A DNA stretch of 64,000 bases from Candidatus Litorirhabdus singularis (GTDB lineage: Bacteria; Pseudomonadota; Gammaproteobacteria; Pseudomonadales; Halieaceae). Below the pieces are notes generated by a model. The model was not told the origin of the DNA. It did no database searches and saw only the letters and a list, made by a program, of their open reading frames with translations. Numbering within the stretch: position 1 is the first letter of the stretch; each line of letters opens with the position of its first letter. Of this stretch, positions 42,875 through 53,500 are shown in pieces. The stretch spans positions 248,001-312,000 of the forward strand of contig NZ_SHNN01000004.1 in assembly GCF_026262625.1 (NCBI RefSeq). Reading direction: 5' to 3'. The position numbers and the translations under genes are program-made.

Positions 42875-43660
42875 TCAGGCTTTTTGACTGGTGTCTTCGT
42901 TTGCTGCGTACCAGATGAACAGACCAAATGCGATTTTGTTTAAAACGTCGGCGAGGTTGTAAACGATGTTAAGAGTGCCAGCGTCCGTACCACCGGCCAT
43001 ATAGCCGAAGAAGTAGCCCAGCGGGTAGATCGACCATCCGATTGTCACAGTCCACTTCATAAGGCTGTACGATTTTTGCACGGCCGGGGGCGCTTCTGAA
43101 GCCGCCACTTTACTCGCTTCTCCGAAGAAGATTTCATAGAGTATGAAGGCCCAGCCAACCATTCCAATGCTGAACCCGAGCGTGACATTCATGTAGCCAG
43201 CTTCACCCATGTAGCCGGGGACAAGCATAACCAGAGTGCCGATGAGCAAACGCCAAAAAATGCCGCCGGAAACTTTGGCGATGGCAGCAAGGATAAGATA
43301 GAACTCAATCATCAGCAGCGGCACGGTTAACAACCAATCAATGTACCTGAAATCGGTTGGTGTGCTGCCGGTAGAAACCCAGACTTCGCGCATGTAAAAG
43401 TAGTGAAACGCTGCGATAAAAGTCACCAGCGCTGAGACGGTGAGCGACGTTGCCCACTTACCCCCCATCCTCAACGATTCCATGAGGAAGAAGATGGTAG
43501 CCGCGGCGAGTGCCATTGAAATCAACCAAAATGAGTAGCCGACGAAGTCGCCAGATTGAAGCATCGCCGAGTCGCCTGCCGCGGCTGTAGCGAGAGGGCT
43601 GAAGAAAAACAGACTTAAGAGTGTTGTAGCTAGAGATGTAAACGTAAATTTACTTTTCAT
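42875..43660 (-). CDS. Green-absorbing proteorhodopsin (light-driven proton pump)
   Basis: A seven-helix rhodopsin of 261 residues with an N-terminal signal peptide (cleavage near ATAAAG). Using standard green proteorhodopsin numbering (offset 11), the proton acceptor D97 is Asp108 in RYIDWLLTVPLL, the tuning residue 105 is Leu116 (green), the donor E108 is Glu119, H75 is His86 and the retinal Lys231 is Lys242 in LADVLNKIAFGLF. It should pump protons outward in light and supply energy. No retinal synthesis gene (blh, crt) is adjacent. A GGAG site precedes the ATG. The gene is flanked by hairpin repeats, which may point to transfer. Confidence 0.97.
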   Translation of the reverse strand: MKSKFTFTSLATTLLSLFFFSPLATAAAGDSAMLQSGDFVGYSFWLISMALAAATIFFLMESLRMGGKWATSLTVSALVTFIAAFHYFYMREVWVSTGSTPTDFRYIDWLLTVPLLMIEFYLILAAIAKVSGGIFWRLLIGTLVMLVPGYMGEAGYMNVTLGFSIGMVGWAFILYEIFFGEASKVAASEAPPAVQKSYSLMKWTVTIGWSIYPLGYFFGYMAGGTDAGTLNIVYNLADVLNKIAFGLFIWYAANEDTSQKA

Positions 43661-43836
43661 AAAAGACTCCGAGATTGTAAGTTATTAAAGGTACCTCGGC
43701 TGGCTTTTTTGTAACCAGTCAATAAGCGTACGATAAAAAATCGGTACTGGATTACTGTGCCGTTTTGGCAGCTCGAGTGTTCCGTGTAATTGCATTAAGG
43801 CGTGCTGCCCGTTTCTCTTTTTACCGGATGAGTTTT

Positions 43837-43854
43837 AAGGGGTCAGAGCCCTTT
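43837..43854 (+). repeat. REP-like single arm, copy 3
   Basis: AAGGGGTCAGAGCCCTTT, identical to the left arm of copies 1 and 2, without its inverted partner. It lies between the proteorhodopsin gene and the divergent molybdopterin oxidoreductase. Confidence 0.8.
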
Positions 43855-43932
43855 AAGAGGCTTGTCATCAGGTAGCCTAATCACGCAACATAGCCTGAGT
43901 GACCAAAGCTCTAATAATAATCGGGTTCAAAC

Positions 43933-46077
43933 ATGGCTATTGAAACCAAAAAAACTTATTGCCGCTTCTGTCTGGGCTGCTGCGCTATGGACATAGACGT
44001 GGATGGCGATGAGCTTATTGCCCTGCGCGGCGACCCTGATAATGTTTTGTCTGGCGGTTATACCTGCCTGCGCGGCCGCGAGCTGATTACCATGCACCAG
44101 CACCCGGACCGGATTCGCGGCGTGCTCAAGCGCGAGGGCGACAACTTTGTCGAGATGGACCAGTCACAGGCGCTGGATGAAGTTGCGGCCAAGTTGCAGT
44201 CCCTGCTTGAACAATACGGCGGTCGATCCATTGCCACCTATAACGGCAGTTGGGCCTTTACCAACTACCCGACACTGTTTGTGTCCAAAGCCTTTCATCG
44301 GGCCATAGATTCTCCGTCACTGTTCTCGCCCATCACCCTGGACCAGCCCGCCAAGGCCTATATGCCCGCGCGCTTTGGCGCCTGGTCGGCGGGGGTCCAC
44401 TCCTTCAAGGATGCCGACGTGGTGATGTTCATTGGCTGCAACACGGTGGTATCGCAATATTCGTCCGCCGGTGGCTTGCCACCCTACAACCCCTACCGGC
44501 GCCTGCAGGACGCGCTGGACAAAGGCGTTAACGTGATTGTAATAGACCCGCGCGAAACCGAAACCGCGCGCAGGGCCAGGCTGCACCTGCAGGTGCGCCC
44601 CGGCGAAGACCCCACCCTGCTGGCAGGCATCATCAGAATCATTATTGACGAGCGGCTCTACGACAAAGCCTTCTGTGACGAGTTTGTCGACAGCATCAGT
44701 GCCCTGCGCGACGCACTGGAACCCTTTACCCCGGACTATGCTGCCAAACGCAGTGATGTACCTGAGCAGCAACTGTATGAGGCCGCACGCATGTTCGCCG
44801 GCGGCAACAAAGGCGCCGCCTCCACCGGCACCGGCCCGGAAATGGCGCCCAATGGCTCACTCACCGAACATATGGTCACCACTCTCAACGCCATTTGCGG
44901 GCGCTTCTATCGCGAAGGGGAAAACCCCACTGGCTGTGCACCGCTATCACCCGCGCGGCCGCGCAAGGCCCAGGTTATTTTTCCGCCCAAGGCCTGGGGC
45001 GAGCATTCACAGCCCACTCGGTTCCGGGGCCTGACCCAGCTGGGTGATGAGCTACCCTGCAACGTTATGGCCGATGAAATATTGACCCCCGGTGCAGGCC
45101 AGATAAGAGCCCTGTTTGTGAATGGCGGTAACCCGGTGGTGGCGTTCCCCAATCAGGACAAAGTGGCCCGGGCCATGGAAGACCTGGAACTACTGGTAGC
45201 CCTGGACCCCTGGTTCTCGGCCACCTCGCGCCGGGCCCATTATATTTTTGGTCCCAAGCTGCAGCTGGAGCGAGAAGAAGCCACCCTGCTGGGGGAGATC
45301 TACTTTGAGGAGTCTTACTCCCATTACACCGACAAAGTCACCAGTGCCAACGCCAACCTGCTGGAAGAGTGGGAGCTGTACTGGGAGTTGGCCACCCGCA
45401 TGGGCATACCGCTGGAGGTGAATGGCGTTGCCCTGGATATGACCCAACGGCCCAGCAAGTTTGAGATTACCGAAATCATGACCCAGGGCTCAGCAGTGCC
45501 TTTGCAGCAGGTACGTGACGAGACCATCACCAGCGGCGGTAAGATTTTTAATCAAGCCGTGCGCCCGGTAGCCCCCAAAAGTGAAAGAAACCAGCACCGC
45601 TTCAAGCTGCTGCCTGAAGATGTAGCCCAGCAGCTCAAAGACGTTATCACCGAACCCCTCAATGAGCAGGGCCAGCCCCAGAGTAATGCGAGCTACAGCC
45701 ACCTGCTGGTATCGCGGCGCATCAAACAGTTCTTCAACTCTACCGGCCACAACTTCAATAAGCTCAAAGACAAAGGCACCACCAACTACGCCTATATCCA
45801 CTCCAGCGACCTGGCCAAGCTGAACCTGGCATCAGAGACCCTGGTCGAAATCGTTTCAGAAGCGGGCACCATAGCCGGGGTGGTCAAGGCCAGTGACGAT
45901 GTAAAGCCGGGAGTCATCTCCATGGCCCACGCCTTTGGCGACACCACCAGCAACACAGACAATGTTAGGCAGCAGGGTTCATCGACCAACGTACTGGCGA
46001 GTGATGAGAAGTATTATGACCCTATTACCGGACAGGCACGGCAGAGTGCTATTCCGGTTAATATTCGGGTGGTTTGA
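43933..46077 (+). CDS. Molybdopterin-dependent oxidoreductase, catalytic subunit
   Basis: A protein of 714 residues in the DMSO reductase superfamily. The N-terminal [4Fe-4S] site has Cys10, Cys13, Cys17 and Cys45 (C-x2-C-x3-C-x27-C). Molybdopterin-binding regions include FIGCNTVV, VIVIDPRETETARRA and, near the end, the MGD-binding molydop_binding domain (SHLLVSRRIKQFFNSTGHNF). There is no Tat signal, so it is cytoplasmic. It is not accompanied by electron-transfer or membrane subunits. The reaction is unknown. Formate dehydrogenase-like or thiosulfate/acetylene-hydratase-like relatives are possible. Confidence 0.9.
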   Translation: MAIETKKTYCRFCLGCCAMDIDVDGDELIALRGDPDNVLSGGYTCLRGRELITMHQHPDRIRGVLKREGDNFVEMDQSQALDEVAAKLQSLLEQYGGRSIATYNGSWAFTNYPTLFVSKAFHRAIDSPSLFSPITLDQPAKAYMPARFGAWSAGVHSFKDADVVMFIGCNTVVSQYSSAGGLPPYNPYRRLQDALDKGVNVIVIDPRETETARRARLHLQVRPGEDPTLLAGIIRIIIDERLYDKAFCDEFVDSISALRDALEPFTPDYAAKRSDVPEQQLYEAARMFAGGNKGAASTGTGPEMAPNGSLTEHMVTTLNAICGRFYREGENPTGCAPLSPARPRKAQVIFPPKAWGEHSQPTRFRGLTQLGDELPCNVMADEILTPGAGQIRALFVNGGNPVVAFPNQDKVARAMEDLELLVALDPWFSATSRRAHYIFGPKLQLEREEATLLGEIYFEESYSHYTDKVTSANANLLEEWELYWELATRMGIPLEVNGVALDMTQRPSKFEITEIMTQGSAVPLQQVRDETITSGGKIFNQAVRPVAPKSERNQHRFKLLPEDVAQQLKDVITEPLNEQGQPQSNASYSHLLVSRRIKQFFNSTGHNFNKLKDKGTTNYAYIHSSDLAKLNLASETLVEIVSEAGTIAGVVKASDDVKPGVISMAHAFGDTTSNTDNVRQQGSSTNVLASDEKYYDPITGQARQSAIPVNIRVV

Positions 46078-46190
46078 AACGAGAGCATTATTCTCGTGGC
46101 TGATCCCAGCCAACGTCGTTGGCGCGCTATGTAAGGCTGATGGCGGTTACGGCCATTTATTCAAGAGACTCCGTGATTGAAAATTGCGAG

Positions 46191-47216
46191 ATGAAAACTC
46201 TGTATGTTGGTATCGATCTAGCGATCGCGAAGAAGAAGTATCTGCCCATTTGCCTTTGTTCATGGGACGGAGAAAGGCTACTGCCGGTAGATTTGACGCA
46301 GCTGACTTGTAGGCCGCCCAGAGGCAGAGGGAACCTGGCAGTATTGGACGCGGAGCTGGTTAAGCGCTTTGTAGACGAGGCAGCGACTTACCTTCAGGCG
46401 GTAGCTACGAAACTGGGTGGCAGGATTGTCCGAATTGGCATTGATGCGCCGAGATCACCGCGTGTCGAAAACCAGAAAAGGCGCGCCGCTGAAGTCGCCA
46501 TGGACCAAGCGGGAATCAGCTGCTTCACTACTCCTAGCGCCAGCGAATTTGAAATGATTTTTGGAAAAGTAAGGCGCCACATCGCCAATGGTGGTGAGGA
46601 AAGCCGCCTACCTCATGCTAACCAGTTATGGATGCAGGTAGGTTTTCGACTGTTCGAAAGGCTTTCGTCAATTGCTCCATGTATAGAAGTTTTCCCTCAG
46701 GCCACAGTTAGGGCTATAGGCTCTGGTGCCATTCATAAGAGTCAGGCGGGAGTTGTGGAGAGTCAATTGAGCACGGCGGCGCAGTACACGGGGTGGCCAG
46801 CTGGCGGTGGACGAGAGGTAGTGCTCGGCCAAATAGGTTTTGGTAGTAACCACGACCTGCTGGATGCCTACTTGTCGGCTTGGGTCGCAGCGCTGCCAGA
46901 GTCAGAGCGACGAGCTATGGGTGTACCGCCTGAAGATGTTGTATGGGTGCCCAGAGTAGGGGAGCCAGCCTTTGAGCGCCCAAAGGTTATCAACAAGCCA
47001 ATAAGGGCTGTAGGGTCGCAAGATACCCCTCGAGCCTCAGACGGCCTACAAAGGCTGTGCCCAGGCTGTGGGCAACATCAGTTCAAGCGCTGGCCATTCG
47101 GCTGGGATGTCCATGCTGCACATCGTTGTGTCGGTCTTAAGTCTACCGACCCAATAGCGCGGAAGGCTGAGTATCGTGGTTTATATGCGCATCTTTTCCC
47201 CGGCAGAAAGAAATGA
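46191..47216 (+). CDS. DUF429 family protein (RNase H-like fold)
   Basis: A protein of 341 residues if started at the ATG at 46191. The segments YVGIDLA, GIDAPRSPR, IEVFPQATVRAIG and HDLLDAYLSAWVAAL carry the acidic residues of the DUF429 ribonuclease H-like fold. The C-terminus adds a zinc-ribbon-like cluster (CPGCGQHQFKRWPFGWDVHAAHRC). The family is thought to be a nuclease, with no proven role. It lies on the edge of the phosphorothioation island and could be part of the defence module or only a neighbour. Confidence 0.78.
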   Translation: MKTLYVGIDLAIAKKKYLPICLCSWDGERLLPVDLTQLTCRPPRGRGNLAVLDAELVKRFVDEAATYLQAVATKLGGRIVRIGIDAPRSPRVENQKRRAAEVAMDQAGISCFTTPSASEFEMIFGKVRRHIANGGEESRLPHANQLWMQVGFRLFERLSSIAPCIEVFPQATVRAIGSGAIHKSQAGVVESQLSTAAQYTGWPAGGGREVVLGQIGFGSNHDLLDAYLSAWVAALPESERRAMGVPPEDVVWVPRVGEPAFERPKVINKPIRAVGSQDTPRASDGLQRLCPGCGQHQFKRWPFGWDVHAAHRCVGLKSTDPIARKAEYRGLYAHLFPGRKK

Positions 47217-47639
47217 TGCCGGCTGGGTCTCTCTATCATGCTGATGGCTGTTACGGACTCGCCCCTGAAAGTCGAGCTGACAGACAATTCCCCAATGAGG
47301 GCTGCTATAGCACTTATGGCTTAGAATTCAGCTTGGTTCAGAATCTAAGGACAAGAAGTTGATCTATGTAGGCCGCATAACCGCAAACTATGCTGTATCT
47401 TTACAAATCTTCAATTCCTTCCACTAGAATTGGGTAGCGTAGCAATGCGTCTCTGTTGATCAAGATAATGGCGAAATGGTTAAGGCCAGTGTGTTTTATG
47501 AATGTTGAATAATGTATTCAGTGGAATTACAACGAGTTCTTTAAGAGGCCCGGTAGTAGCTTGCTACGAATACAAATAATATGAATATTGTTATCAGAAT
47601 ACTCGGGAAATCAAAAATATCTACTAGAGTGAATTGTAA
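47217..47639. other. AT-rich region upstream of dptF
   Basis: No gene is seen. An imperfect inverted repeat CAATTC-N9-GAATTG is at 47412-47432, and TGAAT-N5-ATTCA is at 47506-47520. The promoter for the dpt operon should be here, but no convincing -35/-10 pair is evident. The drop in GC from here on marks the start of the island. Confidence 0.4.
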
Positions 47640-49229
47640 ATGCGTCTAAAAAAAGCGTTAAGCATGCTCTCAAAGTCATCGCCCTATGCAGTTTCAACTG
47701 TTGGCGAAAGCATTGATAAAGAGCTAGAGAAAATTAAGCAGTATCTCTATGTAGAGACGGATATCGAAAGAGCATTTAGAGAAAAACTGAACGAAATTCA
47801 GTCACATGAGATCATTTTTCTGTGTGGTAGTAGTGGAGACGGAAAGTCAGAAATACTGACCCGATATAGAGAGGCATACCAAGGCAAAGTTGATTTTCAC
47901 CTGGATGCCACACATAGCTTCAAGCCCGATGACACGGCCGTGGAGACGTTGGACTCGATTTTTGCTAAGTTCACTAATTCTGACAGGCCACTAGTAGTCG
48001 GAATAAATATCGGAATGCTGGGTAATTATGAACGTGAGGGTGATGATGCTCATAGTAATGTCAGATCTGCTATAAAGTGTTTTTTGGAAGGCGAGCAGCT
48101 AGCAGGTGACTATACATTTATTGATTTCGAGGCGTTTCCAAAATTTCAGATCGTAAATGGCGAGGTCGACTCAGAGTTTTTCAGCGGACTAATGGATAAG
48201 GTGGTAAAAGATGAAGTGGATAACCCATTTCGAGAAGCCCTCAATGAAGAAATTTCCCGCGGTACTCACAATCTCCTAGTCGCCAACTTTCTCCTGCTAG
48301 GTGAGCATTCAGTACAAAAAATAATTGTAGAGCTGCTTCTTTGTGCGCGCATAAGAAAGGATCAGTTTATTACCGCACGTATGCTTTTAGATTTTGTCTA
48401 TTGCCTTTTAACTGGACCGGGCTATCTTTTCGACAACCTATTCAGTGGGGGTGACAATGAGCTTTTGGCTGCTTTGGCTGATTTCGACCCGAGTATCATA
48501 CGTAATAAGCAGTTGGATTTGTTTGTTATACACAGGACTCTCGATTTCCGGGACGACAGCTATCTCGACTTCGTGAACGAATTGGAGTCAAGATATAGGG
48601 TTAAAGGTGATCTAGATCCTACCTCTCTAATTAGATGCTTCTATTTGCTTAAAAGCACTGAGCTAGAGAATGGCTATCACCTAAGATTCTCTGATTCTTT
48701 TGACGAAGCATCTTTGACGCTATACAAAAAAATATGGCAGCTGCATAAGGAATTTGACGGCAGTAGTGAAAGCAGAGCGCTACTAAAGCCATTTTACAAC
48801 GAGATAGTCCTTCTTTCGATTAACAAGTATGCAAATAAGAACGCCTCATATCTAACGAAAGATGAATTTTACATTTCTTCTCATGGGTTATCTGACCTTG
48901 CAGCTGAGGTAGATATCGCTATCAGCTACCCGCGCATTCAAGCTGATGAAATACATGATATCTCTGAATTTAACCTGCATATTATTGTTAACGAAGATCA
49001 GCTAGAGCCGGTTCCGGTAAATGTGAATTTGCTGGCGATGATGATGGATATCTGCGCTGGTTTCCGGCCAAATAAGCACAACAAAAATAGCGTTGTTCTT
49101 TTGGATGAGTTAGTGAATAAGATCACTCGTCATGCGAGTAACTCTAAAGTGCTTTTCCTCCATCGAAACGGATTGCGTATTAAGATAAAAGAGAATCCTG
49201 ATGGCGATATTCGAGTGGGTGGCCTTTAA
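47640..49229 (+). CDS. dptF: DptF, phosphorothioation-dependent restriction ATPase
   Basis: A protein of 529 residues with a Walker A motif (CGSSGDGKSE, residues 62-71) and the AAA-like N-terminal pattern of the DptF family. DptF, DptG and DptH form the restriction part of the Dnd system and attack DNA lacking phosphorothioate. The gene is followed two bases later by dptG. I chose the ATG at 47640; an internal Met at residue 9 is possible. The low GC and codon use differ from the catabolic genes. Confidence 0.88.
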   Translation: MRLKKALSMLSKSSPYAVSTVGESIDKELEKIKQYLYVETDIERAFREKLNEIQSHEIIFLCGSSGDGKSEILTRYREAYQGKVDFHLDATHSFKPDDTAVETLDSIFAKFTNSDRPLVVGINIGMLGNYEREGDDAHSNVRSAIKCFLEGEQLAGDYTFIDFEAFPKFQIVNGEVDSEFFSGLMDKVVKDEVDNPFREALNEEISRGTHNLLVANFLLLGEHSVQKIIVELLLCARIRKDQFITARMLLDFVYCLLTGPGYLFDNLFSGGDNELLAALADFDPSIIRNKQLDLFVIHRTLDFRDDSYLDFVNELESRYRVKGDLDPTSLIRCFYLLKSTELENGYHLRFSDSFDEASLTLYKKIWQLHKEFDGSSESRALLKPFYNEIVLLSINKYANKNASYLTKDEFYISSHGLSDLAAEVDIAISYPRIQADEIHDISEFNLHIIVNEDQLEPVPVNVNLLAMMMDICAGFRPNKHNKNSVVLLDELVNKITRHASNSKVLFLHRNGLRIKIKENPDGDIRVGGL

Positions 49230-49231
49230 CG

Positions 49232-50575
49232 ATGTCTATACTGAAAAAAGACCTTGCTGTGTCTAACGTTAACTCGCTGAACGGCTATTTTCCAGTACGT
49301 ACAAGTGTTACTGAATCTGCCTTTGATTGGGAAGTTGCCAAAGGCGTAGTAGTCCGAAATGTTTACCGCAAGATACTGGCGAAAGACATGGCAGTCAAAG
49401 AAGGTGAAGGGGCTAGTTATTCGAAGTTTCGAGAGGTCTGCCAAAAGGATTTCACGGAACGATTGGACGAAATTCAGCTATGGGAATATTTGGAAGATAT
49501 GTATTTTTCCCAGGATACATTTTTCACCATAGCGCCTGAATGTCTCTTATTTCGAATCGCTAATCTGCCAGTTAGCTCTCCAAAGAATAGACTTGGTGAC
49601 CTCTTTTCAAGCCTGATGCAGGACTATCATAATCCGCAGCCGGAGAGGATGAAGAGGAATTTTTTGGAGCAGCAACTAGTAGACTCGCTGCGCTCCCCAG
49701 ATGTCTTGAAGGATTTTTTCGGGCCGAGAAATTCCAAAAATATCGAAGAAGAGCCGTTCCTGCCTTTCCTTACATGCCACTTCCGTAAGGACATAAAATT
49801 TCTGTCTGACCACCCTGGTTATCTTATACATTGCCTTGAAGAGTTCTTGAGGCTTTATGGGTATTTGTATACAGCCCAATTGGCGCTGAATATAGATGGT
49901 TATAAGAGTGAGCCTGCGGCAAGGCCGTTGTATTTCATTATGGAAAACGAGACGGCGAGCCTCGAACGAACAGACCTAGTGCGTAACGGTCACCAAAAAG
50001 TTTCATCGAATATCCAAAAGATTTTCCCTTACCTGACGATGGCTGAAACCTTACAGGAAGTCGCTGAAGACCGTCCTCGAATACCCCTCTGGCATTTTGC
50101 GTCGCAGTTGGCGCCATTAGACACACCGCGACTGCGGCAGTATGCAAAGGATTTTGCAGAGGATCGCGATTTAGCGATAGATTCTGACGATTCAAATGAA
50201 GACCCGCTTTACTGGCTGCAACAATTATTGAAGCTATCGCTTATGCAGTTTGAGAAGGGGCAAACAAGATCTGCAGCCCAAGGTAAGTTTGTTAGGGCTG
50301 CCGAAGTTGAGCTATGCAGTACTTTTGTTAGAGCACGTGGCCGTGTTGGTAAAGTTCTGGTGATGAATCAGGATTACCTTGCTCTTCTAACCAATTTGGC
50401 GATAGGTGAGAAGCAGCGCTTGCGGTTTCATGAGTTACTCGAAGAGTTCAGAGCACGAGGAGTGTATTTTGACAAGAAGACACAGCAGAGCTTGATCGGC
50501 TTCTACGAGCGCGTAGGCAATGTCGAAAGAATGAGTGACAGTGGAGATGCAGTGTATGTCCGTAAAACTATTTGA
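49232..50575 (+). CDS. dptG: DptG, phosphorothioation-dependent restriction protein
   Basis: A protein of 447 residues, largely helical, in the position and size of DptG between dptF and dptH. Recognition rests on gene order and on overall size rather than a distinct motif. It is needed, with DptF and DptH, for cutting non-modified DNA. The gene starts two bases after dptF and its end overlaps the start of dptH by 20 bases. Confidence 0.8.
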   Translation: MSILKKDLAVSNVNSLNGYFPVRTSVTESAFDWEVAKGVVVRNVYRKILAKDMAVKEGEGASYSKFREVCQKDFTERLDEIQLWEYLEDMYFSQDTFFTIAPECLLFRIANLPVSSPKNRLGDLFSSLMQDYHNPQPERMKRNFLEQQLVDSLRSPDVLKDFFGPRNSKNIEEEPFLPFLTCHFRKDIKFLSDHPGYLIHCLEEFLRLYGYLYTAQLALNIDGYKSEPAARPLYFIMENETASLERTDLVRNGHQKVSSNIQKIFPYLTMAETLQEVAEDRPRIPLWHFASQLAPLDTPRLRQYAKDFAEDRDLAIDSDDSNEDPLYWLQQLLKLSLMQFEKGQTRSAAQGKFVRAAEVELCSTFVRARGRVGKVLVMNQDYLALLTNLAIGEKQRLRFHELLEEFRARGVYFDKKTQQSLIGFYERVGNVERMSDSGDAVYVRKTI

Positions 50576-53500
50576 AGAGTTTCTTGCATCCTACTTCCTG
50601 AACTGGGCGAATACTGGAGTGGAGCCAGGTTTTCGCTATCAGTTTCAATCGCCGAACCTGGAGAACAGCGCGAAGCTTTACAAATCTTTTATCAATCCTG
50701 AGCTGGTTTCTGGTTTCGTCGATGCACGGGGCTCGAAGTTGGCCTACACCAGCTGCGGTAATGCGAAGCTTATACCTGTAATACATAATGACCAAGATGG
50801 TCTTGGATATACAGAGAATTTCATTTCGTTTTTACGCGATGAAGTTGCTGGTCAGCAAGGTGAATTTGAATCAACCGCTTTACTGATTATTCACAACAGC
50901 TTGTTGGACACCATTGTTAATAGTGCGGAGGACCTAACAAGTTCCCACTCTGTATTTAACCCGGAGGAGATAAAGGCAGCTTTGCTTGATCTCGTCGATA
51001 GATCAGGCAAGCCAGAGAGTGTTGAGATCTCACGTATCCTCTTAGAGTATCAATTTGACTTGATCACAGAAGACCAAGGCAGCATGTTTGGCTTTGGAAC
51101 GCTTTATACTGCGATTGCCGACGGTGTAATAGAGTTTCATGAACTTGGCCTGTTGCGTGACCCTGCAATACAGAAAATGCACGGGCCTCGGGCTGCAGAG
51201 CAGATACGCAAGCGTCTGGACAGCAATAGAGCCCTTTATGAACAGATTGAAGACGTGCAGGAGCACTATCCTGATCAGTTGGCGGACAACCTCCCTGACT
51301 TAGGTAAACCGTTCATAGCTAGGCACTTTCCGCCCGAAAAACCCTATTCTTGGAAGGACCTCACCTATGATGAGATTCGAAAGGAACAAGACCGTAATCG
51401 TGATCAAATTCTTGAAGTCAGATCTGAGAAATCGGCGACGGGTGAGCTAATAGTTCGAACGCGTGGTGCTAGTAAGTCAGCGCTGAGAGCCCGCCATATG
51501 CTTCTAGTGGTTGATCGAGAGAGGCAGGATTTTGATATTTCCCTGGAATTTACAGGCGGAAAGATCAAGCTTGGCGAGTTAAAGATTGTCGATAGTTGTC
51601 AGGTTAGTCCGATTACAGTCGGTAATCTTCAGCTCAGCAGTGGTAATGTGAACACTTCACTCGTCTTAATCGGCGCTATGCGTGAGTTACCGCGATTCTT
51701 TCGGATTGATTTAACCCGTGAAAAAACGTCTGAAAATTTCAAGTTTCACTGTCTCGTTCTTCAGAAGGGCCAGTTTAATATTGATGCGATAAGAAATAGT
51801 TTCCTAGTCGATGTAAGAAATAGTCTAGTAAAGCTTCAGTCTCAAGAGACCACTCTTCCCATCTCTAGCGCTGGAGCCGGTAGCACCGCGATCATGACTG
51901 AGGTTGGCCAGTCGTTTAACGTGATCGATCAAGATGTAATAGATTTCACTGATATCTCCAATGAAGTCGACAGAATTGATTTCGAGGTGATTAGTGGCGA
52001 AGCTAAACTCAAGTTCGACGTAGAAGGTGCCGCGGCAACGGACGTATTATCGTTACCATTGCTTTTAGATCTATCAAACAAGTCAAACCTTTTTAATGAC
52101 GGGCTTTTTGGCGTATACAACAGAACCAAAGAGCGTGTGTATATCAATAATCAAGAAGTTAAGGGTACATCACGTAGTACCGAATTATTGAATTATGAGG
52201 CCGGTTTTATAGATGGGGGCCTGCTGTATTGTGATGATGGAACCGGCGAGCAGCTTAGCCATGTAGACTTACAAGAGCATGCGCCCGCTTTGTCGGCCGC
52301 CTATAGGGCGCTCTACCAGTACTATAGTGAGAAGAATACCTTGCCCTCTTTGTGCGGCTGGGGCCCTGAGTACCAGCGACTTGTCGGCTCAGTAGTTAAG
52401 GAATATCGACTTTACTTGGACGCAATTCCACAGAAGCAGTATCTTGAAGCAGGCCACAAGCGTGTACTGCAATTAGGTATGGCCAAGCTGGGTACGAAAG
52501 AGTACATCCTTCCTACCCATCCGTTGGTGCTGGCCTATTATCATTATCTGGTATCAAGTGCTGTCAGTGATAAATCAGCAAGTTTCTTTGAGCTACCCAC
52601 GGTCACGCTTGAAAGACTGAATCCTCAAGGATTGTTGCCGTTTATTTATGATTCGGAGCACGATTTCTCCTATGTTAAAGCTGAAGAAGACAACTGTTTT
52701 TGGTTGCATTGCGTTGCTCACAAGGATGCCAACTACAGCTACATTACCAAACTAGTTAAGGACAAAATATCAGAATTTTCAGCCGCGTTCGACTCACTAT
52801 TCCACAATATCAAGAACAGTGAAGCCAGAACTACGTTGATTATTAATTCAGTCAATAACTACGACAACCATGAAGTCTTTATGGGTGTGGTTGCGCATGT
52901 TGTTAAACTAAGAACAAAAACCTTTAATGTGCACATCAATATATACGACGAAGAGCTCATGGAGAATGAGTTCGATCGTTTCGCGGAGATGGGAAGTTAC
53001 GATCGTATAAAGCAGCACTACGGCTTGAATACCGGTGTGGCGAAGGACCACGCAGACACGATTGTTGATATGCTTAGAACACGTGTCACATACAGCAAGT
53101 TCACGCATACTGAAGTTGATTCACAGGCCTATGCGCACTTAACGTTTTTTAGAAATAATCAAAAAGTCAAAGTTATCGATGTTAATCCAGTAGAAAAACT
53201 TTCTGGTGTTTGTTGTCATGGCCTTATCAACGGCGAGGCATCGGCAAGTGAGCAGGGCAATTACATCACAGGGTTTGGTCTTAAAGGTGTTGAGCATAGC
53301 GAGCTGCCGCATGTTGAAATTGCCAAGCTAGTTGGCAGGCTCATTCATCCGGCCAGAGAGTCGACAGTTGAATATCGCGACAACAGCGCGATAGCTCTGG
53401 CAGTAGATGATCACTTCAAACGATTACTGGAGCGGTCTTATGATAGCTCTATATGGACGTCCATTATTGACCCCAAAGTGACGCTGGATTTCTTTGAAAA

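Noticed and set aside
42875-43660. A retinal synthesis gene (blh or crt) linked to proteorhodopsin
   Set aside because: None of the neighbours matches; retinal must be made or acquired through genes elsewhere.
41756-43854. CRISPR array
   Set aside because: The repeats are hairpins far apart with genes between them, and there are no regular spacers or cas genes.
47506-47520. TGAAT-N5-ATTCA upstream of dptF as a fourth copy of the catabolic operator
   Set aside because: The spacing is five rather than three bases and the context (defence island) differs, so it was not counted.
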